Source of the DNA: Madurella fahalii
Lineage: Eukaryota > Ascomycota > Sordariomycetes > Sordariales
Length of the DNA: 64,000 bases
Assembly (NCBI GenBank): GCA_029876055.1
Contig: CM056875.1
Coordinates: 5,109,001-5,173,000 of the forward strand
Direction of reading: 5' to 3'
Shown: positions 41,371-51,568 of the stretch, one piece after another
Numbering within the stretch: position 1 is the first letter of the stretch
Layout: each line of letters opens with the position of its first letter
Translations under genes and position numbers: made by a program
The notes under the pieces: generated by a model
Database searches by the model: none
What the model saw: the letters and a program-made list of their open reading frames with translations, nothing else
What the model was told of the DNA's origin: nothing

Positions 41371-44222
41371 ATGCCCCCGGGCGAGGCATACGGCAGTCAG
41401 GGCCAGCAGCAGCAACAACAGCCACTGCATCAACTGCAACCACTGCATCATCAGCAGCACCAGCATCAGCACCAGCACCAGCACCATCAGCAGCACCAAC
41501 ACCACCAGCACCACCAGCACCCGCACCAACATTTCCACCCTCTACACCACCAGCAACCGTCACTGCAGTCTGGCCCGCAAGCCCCGCTACCACACCCGCA
41601 CTACGTGAATCAATATTCCAACGGCAGTGCCCAGTATCAGCAGCAGCATGTCCAATATGTGCAACCCGCATATTCCCAACATCCCTCCCAGTTCTATCCC
41701 AGCAGTGCGCCGCAGTATTCGAACCACAATGGCCTTTTCCACCAACACCCTACCCCCCCTCCAGCGCCGGCACCCGCACGCACGCTCGCGCCCACGCCCA
41801 CGCCCGCGCCCGCACCTCATCAGTTCGTCAACCCGTCGTATCTCCAACATCCTGCTGTGCCGAGACCGGTTAGCAATGTCTTGCCGGCATCCCAGCCGGT
41901 GTCCGCGATGAACCCTCAATCGCCGCGTGCGATGCAACAGCAGCAGCAATCGAAATCGAAACCACACCCCCAACTCCATCAGGCAGGATCTGTGAAGGGG
42001 AGTCCGAGGTTAGACGAGAGGCGGCCGCCGTCACAAGGAACGCCAGCGAAGCAGCCTGTGAAGGACCTGAAACGGCCGAGTTCCAGCGCCGGAGTCGCAA
42101 AGTCGCCCGCCACAACACAAACCGCCCCGCATTTGGAAACCCTCCCGCTCTTGCTCTGCGTGGCCGAGGACTGTTTCGAGAAAGCCTGCGCGTCAGCACC
42201 GCAGATTGCAAGGTCCATGTCGCCGAGCGAGGTGGCAGAGCATCACAAGTTGATTGCGACAGGGCTGGGTTGTCTGGACGTTGCGCTCAAGTCTAACAAG
42301 CTTTGGCCCCGTCTCGAAGCCAGGTTATGTCTCCGCTATGCTAGCATACTCATCGAGGAGACCACGAATATCATGGAGGCTGAGACCACCCTGACGCGGG
42401 GAATTGCTGTGTGTGAGAAGGTACATGATATCGCTTGGCACCGGGACACTGGGAGTAGAGGCACTAATTCAGGGCTTAGCATCGCTTTGTCGACCTCAAG
42501 TACAGCTCGCAGTTCCTCCTCATCAAAACCCTCTTCCAACGCAACCAGAAGGCGGCCTTCAAGTCCATCGAAGGCCATATTGCCGACTGCACAACGTATG
42601 TAGGCCAACTTGGTGCACCACAAAACGTCTACTGACAACTCTGCCCAGATATAAACATATTCACTGGATTTACGCTTTCCGCTTCCTGAAAGCCGCGTTC
42701 CATCTCCAGTCGGGCACCGCTGCAGATCATCACGCCATTGAGAATCTCCGCAAGATCGCTGGGATTGCGAACCAGCGCGGAGACAAGGCCATCTTTGTCA
42801 TGGCCATGTTGCTTGAGGGCCTCGCCCACCTCGGCACCATGAAGGACGACTGGGCCACCCGTGTGCAGATATGCATTGCCCAGGCGTCCAAGCTGCAGTT
42901 GGACGACTCTACACACTCTCCCCAGGCCGATGTATTATTATTGCTTCTTGACCTGGCCTGTAGCCTCCATCAAAAAACCCATCAGATATCAGCCCAGAAA
43001 TTGGCTGTCCTACTCAGAAGACTGGAGGAGCTTAAGGAGTCGCCAGACTGGTCTTCTCACCCCGGCGAAATGCTCTTGTCAATTAACCGGATGCACAACG
43101 CACCACAGACAATCAGCAATGATACTAAGGCGGTTCTACGTCCCGGCGATGATGGCGTCGACTATCTCGTATTGTCAGCCCTGGGGAAGCAAGAAGCTTT
43201 TGCAATAGCGTAAGCGTCTCGTTTTCGACTTGAGCGAAACCCCCCTGACCGCCCTCTAGGTATGTACTGAACGGCATCGTCGCTCATTACAAATCCTCCA
43301 CACCAGGTCGCAGCTCGACCATGTGGGGGGAGACGCTAAGAATACTGGGGGGTGAGCTTACCCGGACACGTATTGTCTGCGCTCTGCTAACTCGACAAAA
43401 GATAAGCCTACATCGTCACAATACCTCCCGGAAGCGCTCAAGCAAGCAGAGTGGGCCACAGAGCTTGCGTGCTACGCGCACATCCTCACGGGCCTTCAGG
43501 CTTCGACCCTGTGCGATTGGGCAAAGGTCAAGACGTGTCTCCAGGCGGTGCAGGAAACCCAACATGTACCGGGCTTTCTCGATGTGTTGACACTATACCT
43601 CGAAGGGGTCTTTTACCAAGGCACAGCACAACTGGACAAGGCGCTCCGGATTTGGAAGGATAAAATGTTCGAGATGGACTGGAGCGGAGCGCCAAAGAGC
43701 ACAGGCGGCCGCATCGGGACGGAACTCTCCATCCTGGCCGCGCTCAACCGGCTTTGGATCATGCAGGAGCCGACACAGACAGACGACGTTGAGACGGCCG
43801 AGTTGGCAGACCTGCTGCGCCCCATTTGCGAGGACAACCCGGACCAGGAGATCCGCACCGTCTATAATCTTGCTCTAGCGGCTGTCTACACGAATCCGCC
43901 CTTGTCGATCAACCAGGTCAAGCGGCACATCCAGCAGTCGCTGAGCGGCGCCCAGCAGACGAGCAACACGCAGTACTTGTCGATTGCGCTCAACATCATG
44001 CGCTGCCGGCTCTTTGAGAATGTCGTTGGGGAGCAGGCGCTCAAGAGCGCCAAGGCCGGGTCGGCACAGGCCAGGAAGAGCGGGAACGTGCTGTGGATGA
44101 GCGTCGCCGACGGTATGCTAGCGCAGTCGTTTGAGATGCAGGGTGCGCTGGAGGAGGCGAGGAAAACGCATGAGAGCGGGATGAGGTTAGCTAATGAAGC
44201 CTATGCGAAGACGCAGGTCTGA
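41371..44222 (+). CDS. Cohesin-loading factor Mau2/Scc4
   Basis: Five exons: 41371-42420, 42480-42595, 42649-43209, 43260-43351 and 43402-44222, 879 aa. Residues ~1-255 are disordered: Gln/His-rich (HQHQHQHHQQHQHHQHHQ) then Pro/Ser-rich. From about 255 to the end it is all-helical TPR-like, with VAEDCFEKACASAP, YKHIHWIYAFRFLKAAFHLQ and SVADGMLAQSFEMQGALEEA. The pattern and length of the helical part fit Mau2 (Scc4), the partner of Nipbl/Scc2 that loads cohesin on chromosomes. All four introns restore continuous helices in phase. The N-terminal extension is absent from yeast Scc4. An E2F/MBF-like element lies just upstream. Confidence 0.9.
41401..41580 (+). repeat. CAG/CAC-rich repeat encoding Gln/His
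   Basis: A CAGCAG/CACCAG/CATCAG-rich stretch near the 5' end of MAU2 encodes a Gln/His tract of about 45 residues. Imperfect trinucleotide-type repeats like this vary in length between strains. Confidence 0.8.
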
Positions 44223-44724
44223 CGTGTGGCTGTTGCATTTTTCATGTCCCATGGGATGTTTTGGGAGGGCATTTGTTTGGCGCTGGGGTAATCGACTACT
44301 TTGTTGGCTGGTTGGCGCGATGTGGGAAGGGAATGTCGGCGTCCATTTACGGTGTATACCCCCTGCGATATTGACCTGCTTGGCATTTATTGCTCTTCGG
44401 AACCTAGCGAGGCATTTGTATGATGGGCATCTGTGTATTGGCAGCATTTGAGTTCGGAACGGCATGTCGCCGATGATGATTCAGGGGCAACGACGCCTTC
44501 GCTTATCGTATTATCTTATCGATAACTAGCAGGTACTGTACCCCAAAACTCCAAGCTAAACCCATGCGATCTTTTTCCCCCTGGTGCAATCCAACATCAA
44601 CCCGTGCTTCCAATTGGCAACGATTGCCTTCTCCCAATCGCTCAATTAGCAACCACCAAGGAAACTACCGCCGGGCATATCAACCGATCCATCACCCGAC
44701 AAGCAGAGTCCCAACTCTCCCAAA
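44223..44724. other. Intergenic spacer MAU2 to small membrane protein
   Basis: About 500 bp, 3' flank of MAU2 and promoter of the next gene in the same direction. No further feature seen. Confidence 0.5.
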
Positions 44725-45408
44725 ATGGTCTCGGAAAACCCCCAACAACGAACCCCAACCCCCACGGGGACAGAGCAGCAGCAGCAACAGCAAGAAACGC
44801 TGCCCCCGCGCAACCCCGTTCTCCACAACGCCGCCATCGCAATGGCCGTCCTCTGCCCCATCGCCCTCCTCCTCCCGACCCGCGGCGGCGGACGCGCAAA
44901 GTCGACGCTGCAGAACGCCGTCCTCGGCGGCGGCGCCTTCTGGGGCTTCAACCAGCTCGCGCACGAATACACGGGGAAATCCATCGTTTCCCGGTCCAAC
45001 GAGCGGTGGGCGCGCATCTTTGGCTCGTCGGGAGACGGGAACGGGAACGGGAACGAGAACGAGAACGAGGCGGCGGCCGGCGTGGGAGGGCACGTGTACG
45101 GCCTGCCGACGGAGCAGGCGCAGCGGAACCGGCTGCTGATGGAGGCGGAGCGCAAGAGGAGGGCCGAGGCCGAGGGCAGGGAGTACGTCCCCCGCGAGGA
45201 GAGGGACCGGCGGCGGAGCGTGTGGGTCCGGCTGTGGATGGGCGGGGAGAAGGAGGGGTGGAAGGAGAGGAGGTTGGAGGAGGAGCGGAAGGCGCTGGAG
45301 CGCGGGGAGGGGTATGGAGAGCTTATTATGAGGCAGGTTCGGGAGGTTTGGAAGGGGGAGGGAGAGGGGGATCGGAAGGAGGAGGGGCCGGATCGGAAGA
45401 AGGATTAA
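44725..45408 (+). CDS. Conserved small membrane protein (often labelled rhomboid family membrane protein)
   Basis: Single exon, 227 aa. A polar N-terminus with a Gln run precedes a hydrophobic helix (AAIAMAVLCPIALLLP), then the conserved block LQNAVLGGGAFWGFNQLAHEYTGKS and SNERWARIFGSS. A charged, helical C-terminal half carries LPTEQAQRNRLLMEAE and GYGELIMRQVREVW. Close relatives in other filamentous fungi carry the label rhomboid family membrane protein, but I see no Ser-His rhomboid catalytic motifs and too few membrane segments, so the label looks unreliable. A DNA GGGAACGGGAAC repeat (about 45038-45070) encodes Gly-Asn/Glu-Asn. Role unknown. Confidence 0.8.
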   Translation: MVSENPQQRTPTPTGTEQQQQQQETLPPRNPVLHNAAIAMAVLCPIALLLPTRGGGRAKSTLQNAVLGGGAFWGFNQLAHEYTGKSIVSRSNERWARIFGSSGDGNGNGNENENEAAAGVGGHVYGLPTEQAQRNRLLMEAERKRRAEAEGREYVPREERDRRRSVWVRLWMGGEKEGWKERRLEEERKALERGEGYGELIMRQVREVWKGEGEGDRKEEGPDRKKD

Positions 45409-45661
45409 TTTTGGGTTTCTGGGAAAAGAGAACGGGAGGCGAAGTGTAGGATTATATGTGCATGTGCTGATATGTATAGAGAATAGATGGGGGATATGGC
45501 GTTTGGGAATACCCCGCTGGATTGATACTCTTGTCTGTCGGACTTGCTCGGCGTTGTCTTGCCTACCCCTGAAGATAGGGCCGAGTTGGGGGGCTTTGCC
45601 AAGATAGTGTTACAGTATATTACTAGGTCTACAACGGCAAGCGTGATTAAACGAGCCTTGT

Positions 45662-46606
45662 CTACACATTGCCACCTTTGCGGAGCAATCCCCCCTTGCG
45701 GTCTGCACGTCCTGCTCTTCCCCCGCTGTCACTGGCATCCTTCTGCGCACTTTCCCTAGCGGCGGATTCTCGAGCAGCTTTACGCTTACGTTTTGCCTCT
45801 GCTTTCCGCTCTCTCCGTTTAAGCCCCGCGGCGGCCCGCGCCACTTTCCTAGCTTTCTTTCTCTCCTCACGCGCAGCCGCCTTCCTGTCCCCCTCTTCCA
45901 CCCACCTGGCCAGACGGCTGTCCACCTCCTCATTCGGCTCGGTCGAACCCTCAGGGACGCCGAGCCGCTTCTGGATCTCCATCTTTTTCCATCCGATCAG
46001 CTTCAAGCGCCGGCGTTCTTTCCTCGTCAACGCCGCCTTCCCTACCAGTGTTCCCCCAGTGCCATCCTTTTGGGACAAGACTTGCTCGAGAAAGAGGTGT
46101 TGGGGGGTTGGTTGGACCGGCGACGAGGCTGCGGGAGCTTCAGTTGACTCTTCAAGTTCTCCCGCCGCCCGCTTAACCCGTTTCGTCGTTTCTCCATGCC
46201 GTTCCATCTCAGCCCCCCCGCCCGCCCGTTCAGACTCCTCAACTACCTGTTCCGCCGGGATCGCCTGTCCCGCCTGTCCAGCCTGTTCCGCTTGTTCCGC
46301 CTGTTCCGGCCGTTCCGCTTGCTCCGGCCGTTCAGTCTTCTCTTTCCACCGCTCTGCCTTCTCCTTCCACCGCTCGGCCTTCTCTTTCCACCGTTCCGCC
46401 CTCTCTTTCCACCGTTCCGCCTCCTTGCTCAACCGTTCCACCTCGCCCCCCAACCGATTCACCTCCTTTTTCAGCTGACACCCCTCTTTTCTCCATCGTT
46501 CCGCCTCGCCTCGCCAGTCTGGCCTTTGGGCCTCTTCGGTGGGTTGTCTTGCTTGCTTTGCTAGTTCCAGCTGGCTTCTCCAGTTCGGCTCTTCTATCCA
46601 GTTCAT
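45662..46606 (-). CDS. Heptad-repeat coiled-coil protein, unknown function
   Basis: Single exon, 314 aa. The N-terminal half is a predicted coiled coil: several tandem AERWKEK/AERWKER heptads, then degenerate repeats of EQAERPEQAEQAEQAGQ type. A central spacer leads to a conserved-looking C-terminal block (LTRKERRRLKLIGWKKMEI, then QKRLGVPEGSTEPNEEVDSRL), followed by a very Lys/Arg/Ala-rich helix. The heptads are encoded by a 21-bp DNA repeat at about 46338-46425. The C-terminal block reads like a real fungal family domain, though I cannot name it. The start ATG at 46604-46606 gives MNWIEEPNWRSQLEL. The gene is 46 bp from the end of the next minus-strand ORF, so the two could be co-transcribed or even one gene. 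Confidence 0.65.
   Translation of the reverse strand: MNWIEEPNWRSQLELAKQARQPTEEAQRPDWRGEAERWRKEGCQLKKEVNRLGGEVERLSKEAERWKERAERWKEKAERWKEKAERWKEKTERPEQAERPEQAEQAEQAGQAGQAIPAEQVVEESERAGGGAEMERHGETTKRVKRAAGELEESTEAPAASSPVQPTPQHLFLEQVLSQKDGTGGTLVGKAALTRKERRRLKLIGWKKMEIQKRLGVPEGSTEPNEEVDSRLARWVEEGDRKAAAREERKKARKVARAAAGLKRRERKAEAKRKRKAARESAARESAQKDASDSGGRAGRADRKGGLLRKGGNV
46250..46430. repeat. 21-bp heptad-coding tandem repeat and adjacent short repeats
   Basis: From about 46338 to 46425 a 21-bp unit (reading CTCTTTCCACCGTTCCGCC on + with variation) repeats four to five times, encoding AERWKEK. Next to it (about 46250-46335) 9- to 15-bp CCTGTTCCG-type units repeat, encoding EQA/GQA motifs. Both keep the reading frame. 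Confidence 0.85.
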
Positions 46607-46651
46607 TTTAACTGCTGACCCTTCAACAATCGCCTAGTGACCAGGTAGGTA

Positions 46652-47176
46652 TTAGCAAATGGCATATGCGATATCCCTGGAGAAGAGGCTGCTTGCCTTA
46701 TCTAGTAGGCCGATCAGATCATCCCGTTCGGCGCGAGACTTCCGAAGGCCGTCTTCTGGACGAATTCGCGGCCCGGAAGCACTATAATCTCGACGGCTTG
46801 CTTTGTCATATTGACGGTCGTTTGTTTTTTCCTCTCGAGAAATAGTTCTATCGACTTGACGGCCGTATGCTCTGTCGTTTGCGTGTTCTCTATCCTCTCG
46901 ACGGTCGAAGAGGCTCCCACCTCCACGAGCGTCTGCGCCTCCGTTATCTTCGCTGTCGTTGTCCAGTTCCCTTGCGCGATTCCGGAACGTTTCCGACTTG
47001 GCCAATTGGTTGTAGAATGACAGCAGGTCATTGTGTGGTACCGCCGCCTCGCCGTCCAAGCCTGATGACCCCTTTTGTTTCCAGTATGCGGGCGTGCTGT
47101 GATGGACCCACGACCTCGGGCATATCGGATATTGGAGGCGGCATCTTGAGCGACAGACGGCCCGGGATAACAGCAT
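46652..47176 (-). CDS. Putative mitochondrial Asp/Arg-rich protein
   Basis: Single open frame, 174 aa, true ATG at 47174-47176. The first ~30 residues (MLLSRAVCRSRCRLQYPICP) are Arg/Ser-rich without acidic residues, like a mitochondrial presequence. The middle is strongly charged with recurring Asp-Arg pairs (FDRREDREHANDRAYGRQVD) from imperfect DNA repeats containing GACGGTCG. No domain recognised. Presence of a presequence-like start and an intact frame supports a gene, but there is no homology evidence. It may form a transcription unit with the coiled-coil gene to its left. Confidence 0.4.
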   Translation of the reverse strand: MLLSRAVCRSRCRLQYPICPRSWVHHSTPAYWKQKGSSGLDGEAAVPHNDLLSFYNQLAKSETFRNRARELDNDSEDNGGADARGGGSLFDRREDREHANDRAYGRQVDRTISREEKTNDRQYDKASRRDYSASGPRIRPEDGLRKSRAERDDLIGLLDKASSLFSRDIAYAIC

Positions 47177-48462
47177 CGTGGAAAGTGTTCATGCAGGGAG
47201 GTGTCGACGCCCGAGTCGCGTCTCGATCAAAAAGGAGCAACTTTTTCCATGTCGCCTTATCTTATCGCGGGCATCGCCAAGCCACGACCCACCTGCAGAG
47301 GGTGCCGTCCGATCTTGACGAAACGGTTAGCTGCGCCCCCCCTGAAAGCTTGTCCCGTAATCCGACAGCCCGTCCTCCCGCCGAGCTCGCCTCCCCATCG
47401 CCATCTGACAAACGTCACTCGTGCGGCTGAGGATGCCCGGCCGAAACTCGTGTATGAGCGAGAGATCGACCGAGGCTGCCAGCTGGCTCGGGTAAAAGCT
47501 CGCTCTGCTGCTCCTAATCATGGCTGCTGTATAACATGAAACCATCTGGTGGGCGGTAATCGCATGCTTCCAAAAACAGAAACGTGGCCACACTATGTAT
47601 CTAAGTGTATGTAGTGTACTACGTATCCTGGTGCTGCTGCTGTCTTGGCAATATTATCGAACCCTCCCCGCTCTGGGGTATGGCCCGAGACCTGTGAGGC
47701 ATGCATCGTGGTTGTCTCTTTACGGACAGCATTCCGTACCGTACACACGTGCACCGCCCACCGCCCACCCCACCGATCTCCGGCCCCTGTTACGAATTCC
47801 CGCTCCGGCTGGCTGGGACCCTGGGCAGGAGACGTCAGCTGTGGCCCGTCGGCAGGCAGTGCGAACCCACCGAGGAAGAACAAAAGGCAGCCCCGGGAGC
47901 CCGGTCAACCGAGACCCTAGTAACCAAGAAACTCGTTTTTTATTTTCCACCCATCTTGGAAGACAAATCTCGAATCTACCCGGGGTTCCAACACCGGACT
48001 TAATATTCCCTTGACCTCTGTGTCTCTCTTAACCATTTTCCCGATCTCAAGCCTTAGCCTACCCCACATTTTACGTTGTCCGAGACGACGCGGCGCTGCC
48101 GTTCGCTTGTTAGCAACAAACTCGCTAGCCGTTCTTGAGCAACAGTGCGACGTAATCTCTGCAGAAGCTCGCTTCGTCTGGGGGAAAGCCCGGGACCCCT
48201 GCATCCGTGGCCGCCGAAACGCCAGTCTACTTGCTTTCTGGTCTCTCGACTCTTGCGCTTCCCGCCTGGTTTCAGTGCTTCGAGGACTCGGGACTGGGGT
48301 TTCAGGGCCGACAGCCTGTCCTTTCCGCACCGTTCCCGGCTTCCACGCCTGCCGCGGACCCGATCACCAGATTCTCAAGCGAGATCGTTCGCTTTCGGTG
48401 CTATCGCGGGCCCCGAGGGAGGAAAAAAGAAAAAAGAAAAAAAAAAAAGGCCCCCAACGACC
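47177..48462. other. Intergenic region and leader of the rhomboid gene
   Basis: About 1.3 kb between divergent genes. An A-rich run (48421-48448) immediately precedes the rhomboid ATG. No other gene is supported. Confidence 0.55.
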
Positions 48463-50234
48463 ATGTCAGCCAACGATTATTACAACCAGAAGCCGCTGCC
48501 CGATGCGACGTCCAGTCAGTACCCGGGCTACTACAGCGGCCAGCCGTCTTCACCCTACTCCTCCTCTACCACTCCGCCCCCGTACAGCTCGCAGCCTCAT
48601 CTTGCCCCCGGTGACAGGCCGTCGCAAGGCGTGTCTTCTTCGCCTTTCGAAACCGTCTTCGACGACCATGTCTACCCGGCTAGCACGCATCAGTCGCTGC
48701 AAACGCCCGCGTCAAGTCACCAGCGATTAAGTCAGCAGGACACAGGCTACCACGGCCTATCGCCGACTCACTCGGACGATATGGCTTACAATCACCCCGC
48801 AGATGATATTCCCCTCCGGGACCAGGCGTCTCGCCTCCCGTCCAAGGATGCCGAGATGCAAGACCACGTCTACGACGCGCCGCAACCCGGGGCCCGGCGC
48901 CGAGGCCGCGTTCGGCTGGGCGAGCTGGGAATGTTGGGTTCGAACCGCAAGAGGATCCCGTTTGTGGTCTACTTCTTCACTATCGTCCAGGTAGCCGTCT
49001 TCATCGGTGAGATTGTCAAAAATGGTAAGCCGACCGCCCGTCTCGGCTCTCGACAATGAGCCTGTGGTGGCTGACGTGACCGCGCAGCGACGGAAACCGG
49101 CTCTCCCATCATGATACGACCCAGCTTCAACCCCATGATCGGCCCGTCGCCCTACGTACTCGTCAACATGGGCGCCCGGTTTGTTCCGTGCATGCACAAC
49201 GTGGACGGGGTCCAGAACGCCAACAAGACGATACCTTGGCCCTGCCCGAGCGCGACGTCGCTCGACATGGACATTCCCGAGAATGTGTGCACCCTCTCGG
49301 AGCTCTGTGGCTTCGGCGGAGTCCCGGAACCCGCTTATGATCCGAATACCCCCCTCGATACGAAGCCCGAGCCGAACCAGTGGTTTCGTTTCATCATTCC
49401 CATGTTCCTGCACGGCGGCCTCATTCACATCGGTTTCAACATGCTACTTCAACTAACCATGGGCCGGGACATGGAGAAATCGATCGGCTCGATCCGCTTC
49501 TTCTTGGTCTATGTGAGCTCAGGTATCTTCGGCTTTGTCATGGGCGGGAACTTTGCCGCGCCGATCATCGCGTCGACGGGAGCGTCGGGGTCCCTGTTCG
49601 GCGTCATCGCCCTGACACTACTCGACCTCCTCTACTCGTGGCGAGACCGCGTCAACCCGGTCAAGGACCTCCTCTTCATCCTGGTCGACATCATCATCTC
49701 GTTCGTGCTGGGCTTGCTTCCGGGCTTGGACAACTTCTCGCACATTGGCGGCTTCCTCATGGGCCTCGCGCTGGGCATCTGCGTTCTACACTCGCCAAAT
49801 TCGCTCAGGCGACGGATCGGAGGCGACGTGCCGTACGCCACCTCCCAGGTCAGCGGCGGTTCCCTCACCGACGGAACGCCGCCTTCGTTCCTCAAGAACC
49901 CGGTCGGCTTCTTCAAGGGCCGCAAGCCACTGTGGTGGGCCTGGTGGCTCATCCGAGCGGGCGCCCTCGTGCTCGTCACCGTCGTATTCATCTTGCTCAT
50001 CAACAACTTCTACGTCTACCGCACCACCTGCGACTGGTGCAAGTACCTCAGTTGCTTGGTATGTAATCCCGTTGCAGCCAATCAGTCGATCCAATAACCG
50101 TAAAAACTAACGCAACTCGGTGTGTTTAGCCCGTTGATAATTGGTGCGACATTGGCAACATCAGCCAGATAAAACCCACTCCGACCTCTTCAGCTCTCCC
50201 TGCACCTACCGCCCCGCCACAGCTTCGGCTTTAA
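48463..50234 (+). CDS. Rhomboid intramembrane serine protease
   Basis: Three exons: 48463-49024, 49088-50058 and 50130-50234, 545 aa. A ~165-residue Tyr/Ser/Pro-rich cytosolic N-terminus (NDYYNQKPLP, YPGYYSGQP) precedes the membrane core starting IPFVVYFFTIVQVAVFIGE. Rhomboid motifs: the L1-loop/TM2 segment PMFLHGGLIHIGFNMLLQ, catalytic Ser in GASGSLFG, and catalytic His in HIGGFLMGLALG. A last helix (AGALVLVTVVFILLINNFY) and a Cys-rich tail (TTCDWCKYLSCLPVDNWC) follow. Rhomboids cleave transmembrane substrates inside the bilayer; the Golgi/endosomal or ER location and substrates are not shown. Introns have GTAAGC and GTATGT donors. The short last exon supplies the tail cysteine and stop. Confidence 0.93.
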
Positions 50235-51568
50235 AAGCCTGCGACGCCCGACGACAGTACTCGAGAGGACAGCTACGAGTTTTGCGGGAAATAGGGGGCG
50301 ATGTAGCGCAATGCGCACATGGGACGGCTCAGCGCGGGCGGCGAGGGGTGTGTCACCGTAACATGGCTGGCTCAGCTGGTTTTGGTTATAATGGGCGAGG
50401 AGAGAACCGGGCGGTAAAAGGAATGTGGAGGATAATAATCTCGTATGATGCATAGCAGCGGCGTTTTTGGTTGGCCTGCCCTTTTTTTTTTGTCTCTTTT
50501 TTTCTTTTGTTTTTTCCCTCCTTTGTTTCCCCTTTTGGAAGGGTCATTGCGGGGGCGGTGGTTGGCTGATAGCTGCTGGCAGGGTAGGGTATGCACTGCA
50601 GTGTTCTGTCTCGTATTGATGAATTCAGGATTCTCTTGGGTCCCCGCAATTAGCTTTGCTTGGTTGACTCAAACTCTAGAGAGAAATGAGAGGCGAGGAT
50701 GGAGGGACCCGCTATGAGGATAGAATCATAGATATCAACACGTCGAGTCTTGATCATCACTTAGCACAGATTCACCATCAACCGCGTAATTTGTCAATAG
50801 GGCATCCCTGCTCAATGCGGCCGAGAGCAGAGATGGGTGGGTGCCAAGCTGTGAAAAATCTCCGGACAAGGTGTTGGATGGCGCGCAGGAAGCGGCGCAG
50901 TTGCGGAGTTGGTTCTTTTTTTTTTTTTTTTTGGCGGGGTTGCACAACTTTATCTACCTTTGGTTTAAATCCAACGGACCCTTTCGATCCTTCGCGCGGG
51001 GAGAATCTGGGGGGTTATCAGATGGTGTTATGGCTCAAAGTGGGGTGGTGCTCTCCTGTACATAGCGTATTTTCCACTCCAACTCGACTATGACCGGGTT
51101 GTCTATTTGCGTAATCAATACTGTGGTAGGTAGTGCGGGGGGGCTTGACCGTCCAGTTAATTGTAATTGCCCACTCAGGGGTTTGTTTTTTTGTTTATTT
51201 GTTTGTTCAAGTTGTTTGAACTCCATAGTAGGTTAGCAGAAAGAATTTTATAGATGACGAGTCGGTCTTCTTGCTTTGTGGTTACTTTTTCTACGAACGA
51301 CCATTCACACGGGGGACAGACCATGTATTGTCTAGGCGTTGATTTTGAGACATCTTAGCGAGACTGGCTAGCAGTAATGGGGTCTGGCGGGTTGTTTTCT
51401 TCTTTTTCTACAGAGTAGCAATGATTATGGGATGCTTGGGTGCGGTTCTCCGCAGAGTGGTATCTACCTTATTTATACAGTGATGATACAGATCTAGAGA
51501 GCCACTTTTTGGCACGTGTGTACGCCGGTAACCAAGGACTGTCGTACAATTCCACCCAGGCTGACCGT
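50235..51568. other. Convergent intergenic region with homopolymer runs
   Basis: About 1.3 kb between the 3' ends of the rhomboid and PET127-type genes. T-runs lie at about 50483-50515 and 50917-50932. No gene seen. Confidence 0.55.

Noticed and set aside
45662..47176. Single gene joining the coiled-coil and Asp/Arg-rich ORFs
   Set aside because: No suitable GT donor before the stop of the upstream ORF at 46652-46654 was found, so I kept them separate.
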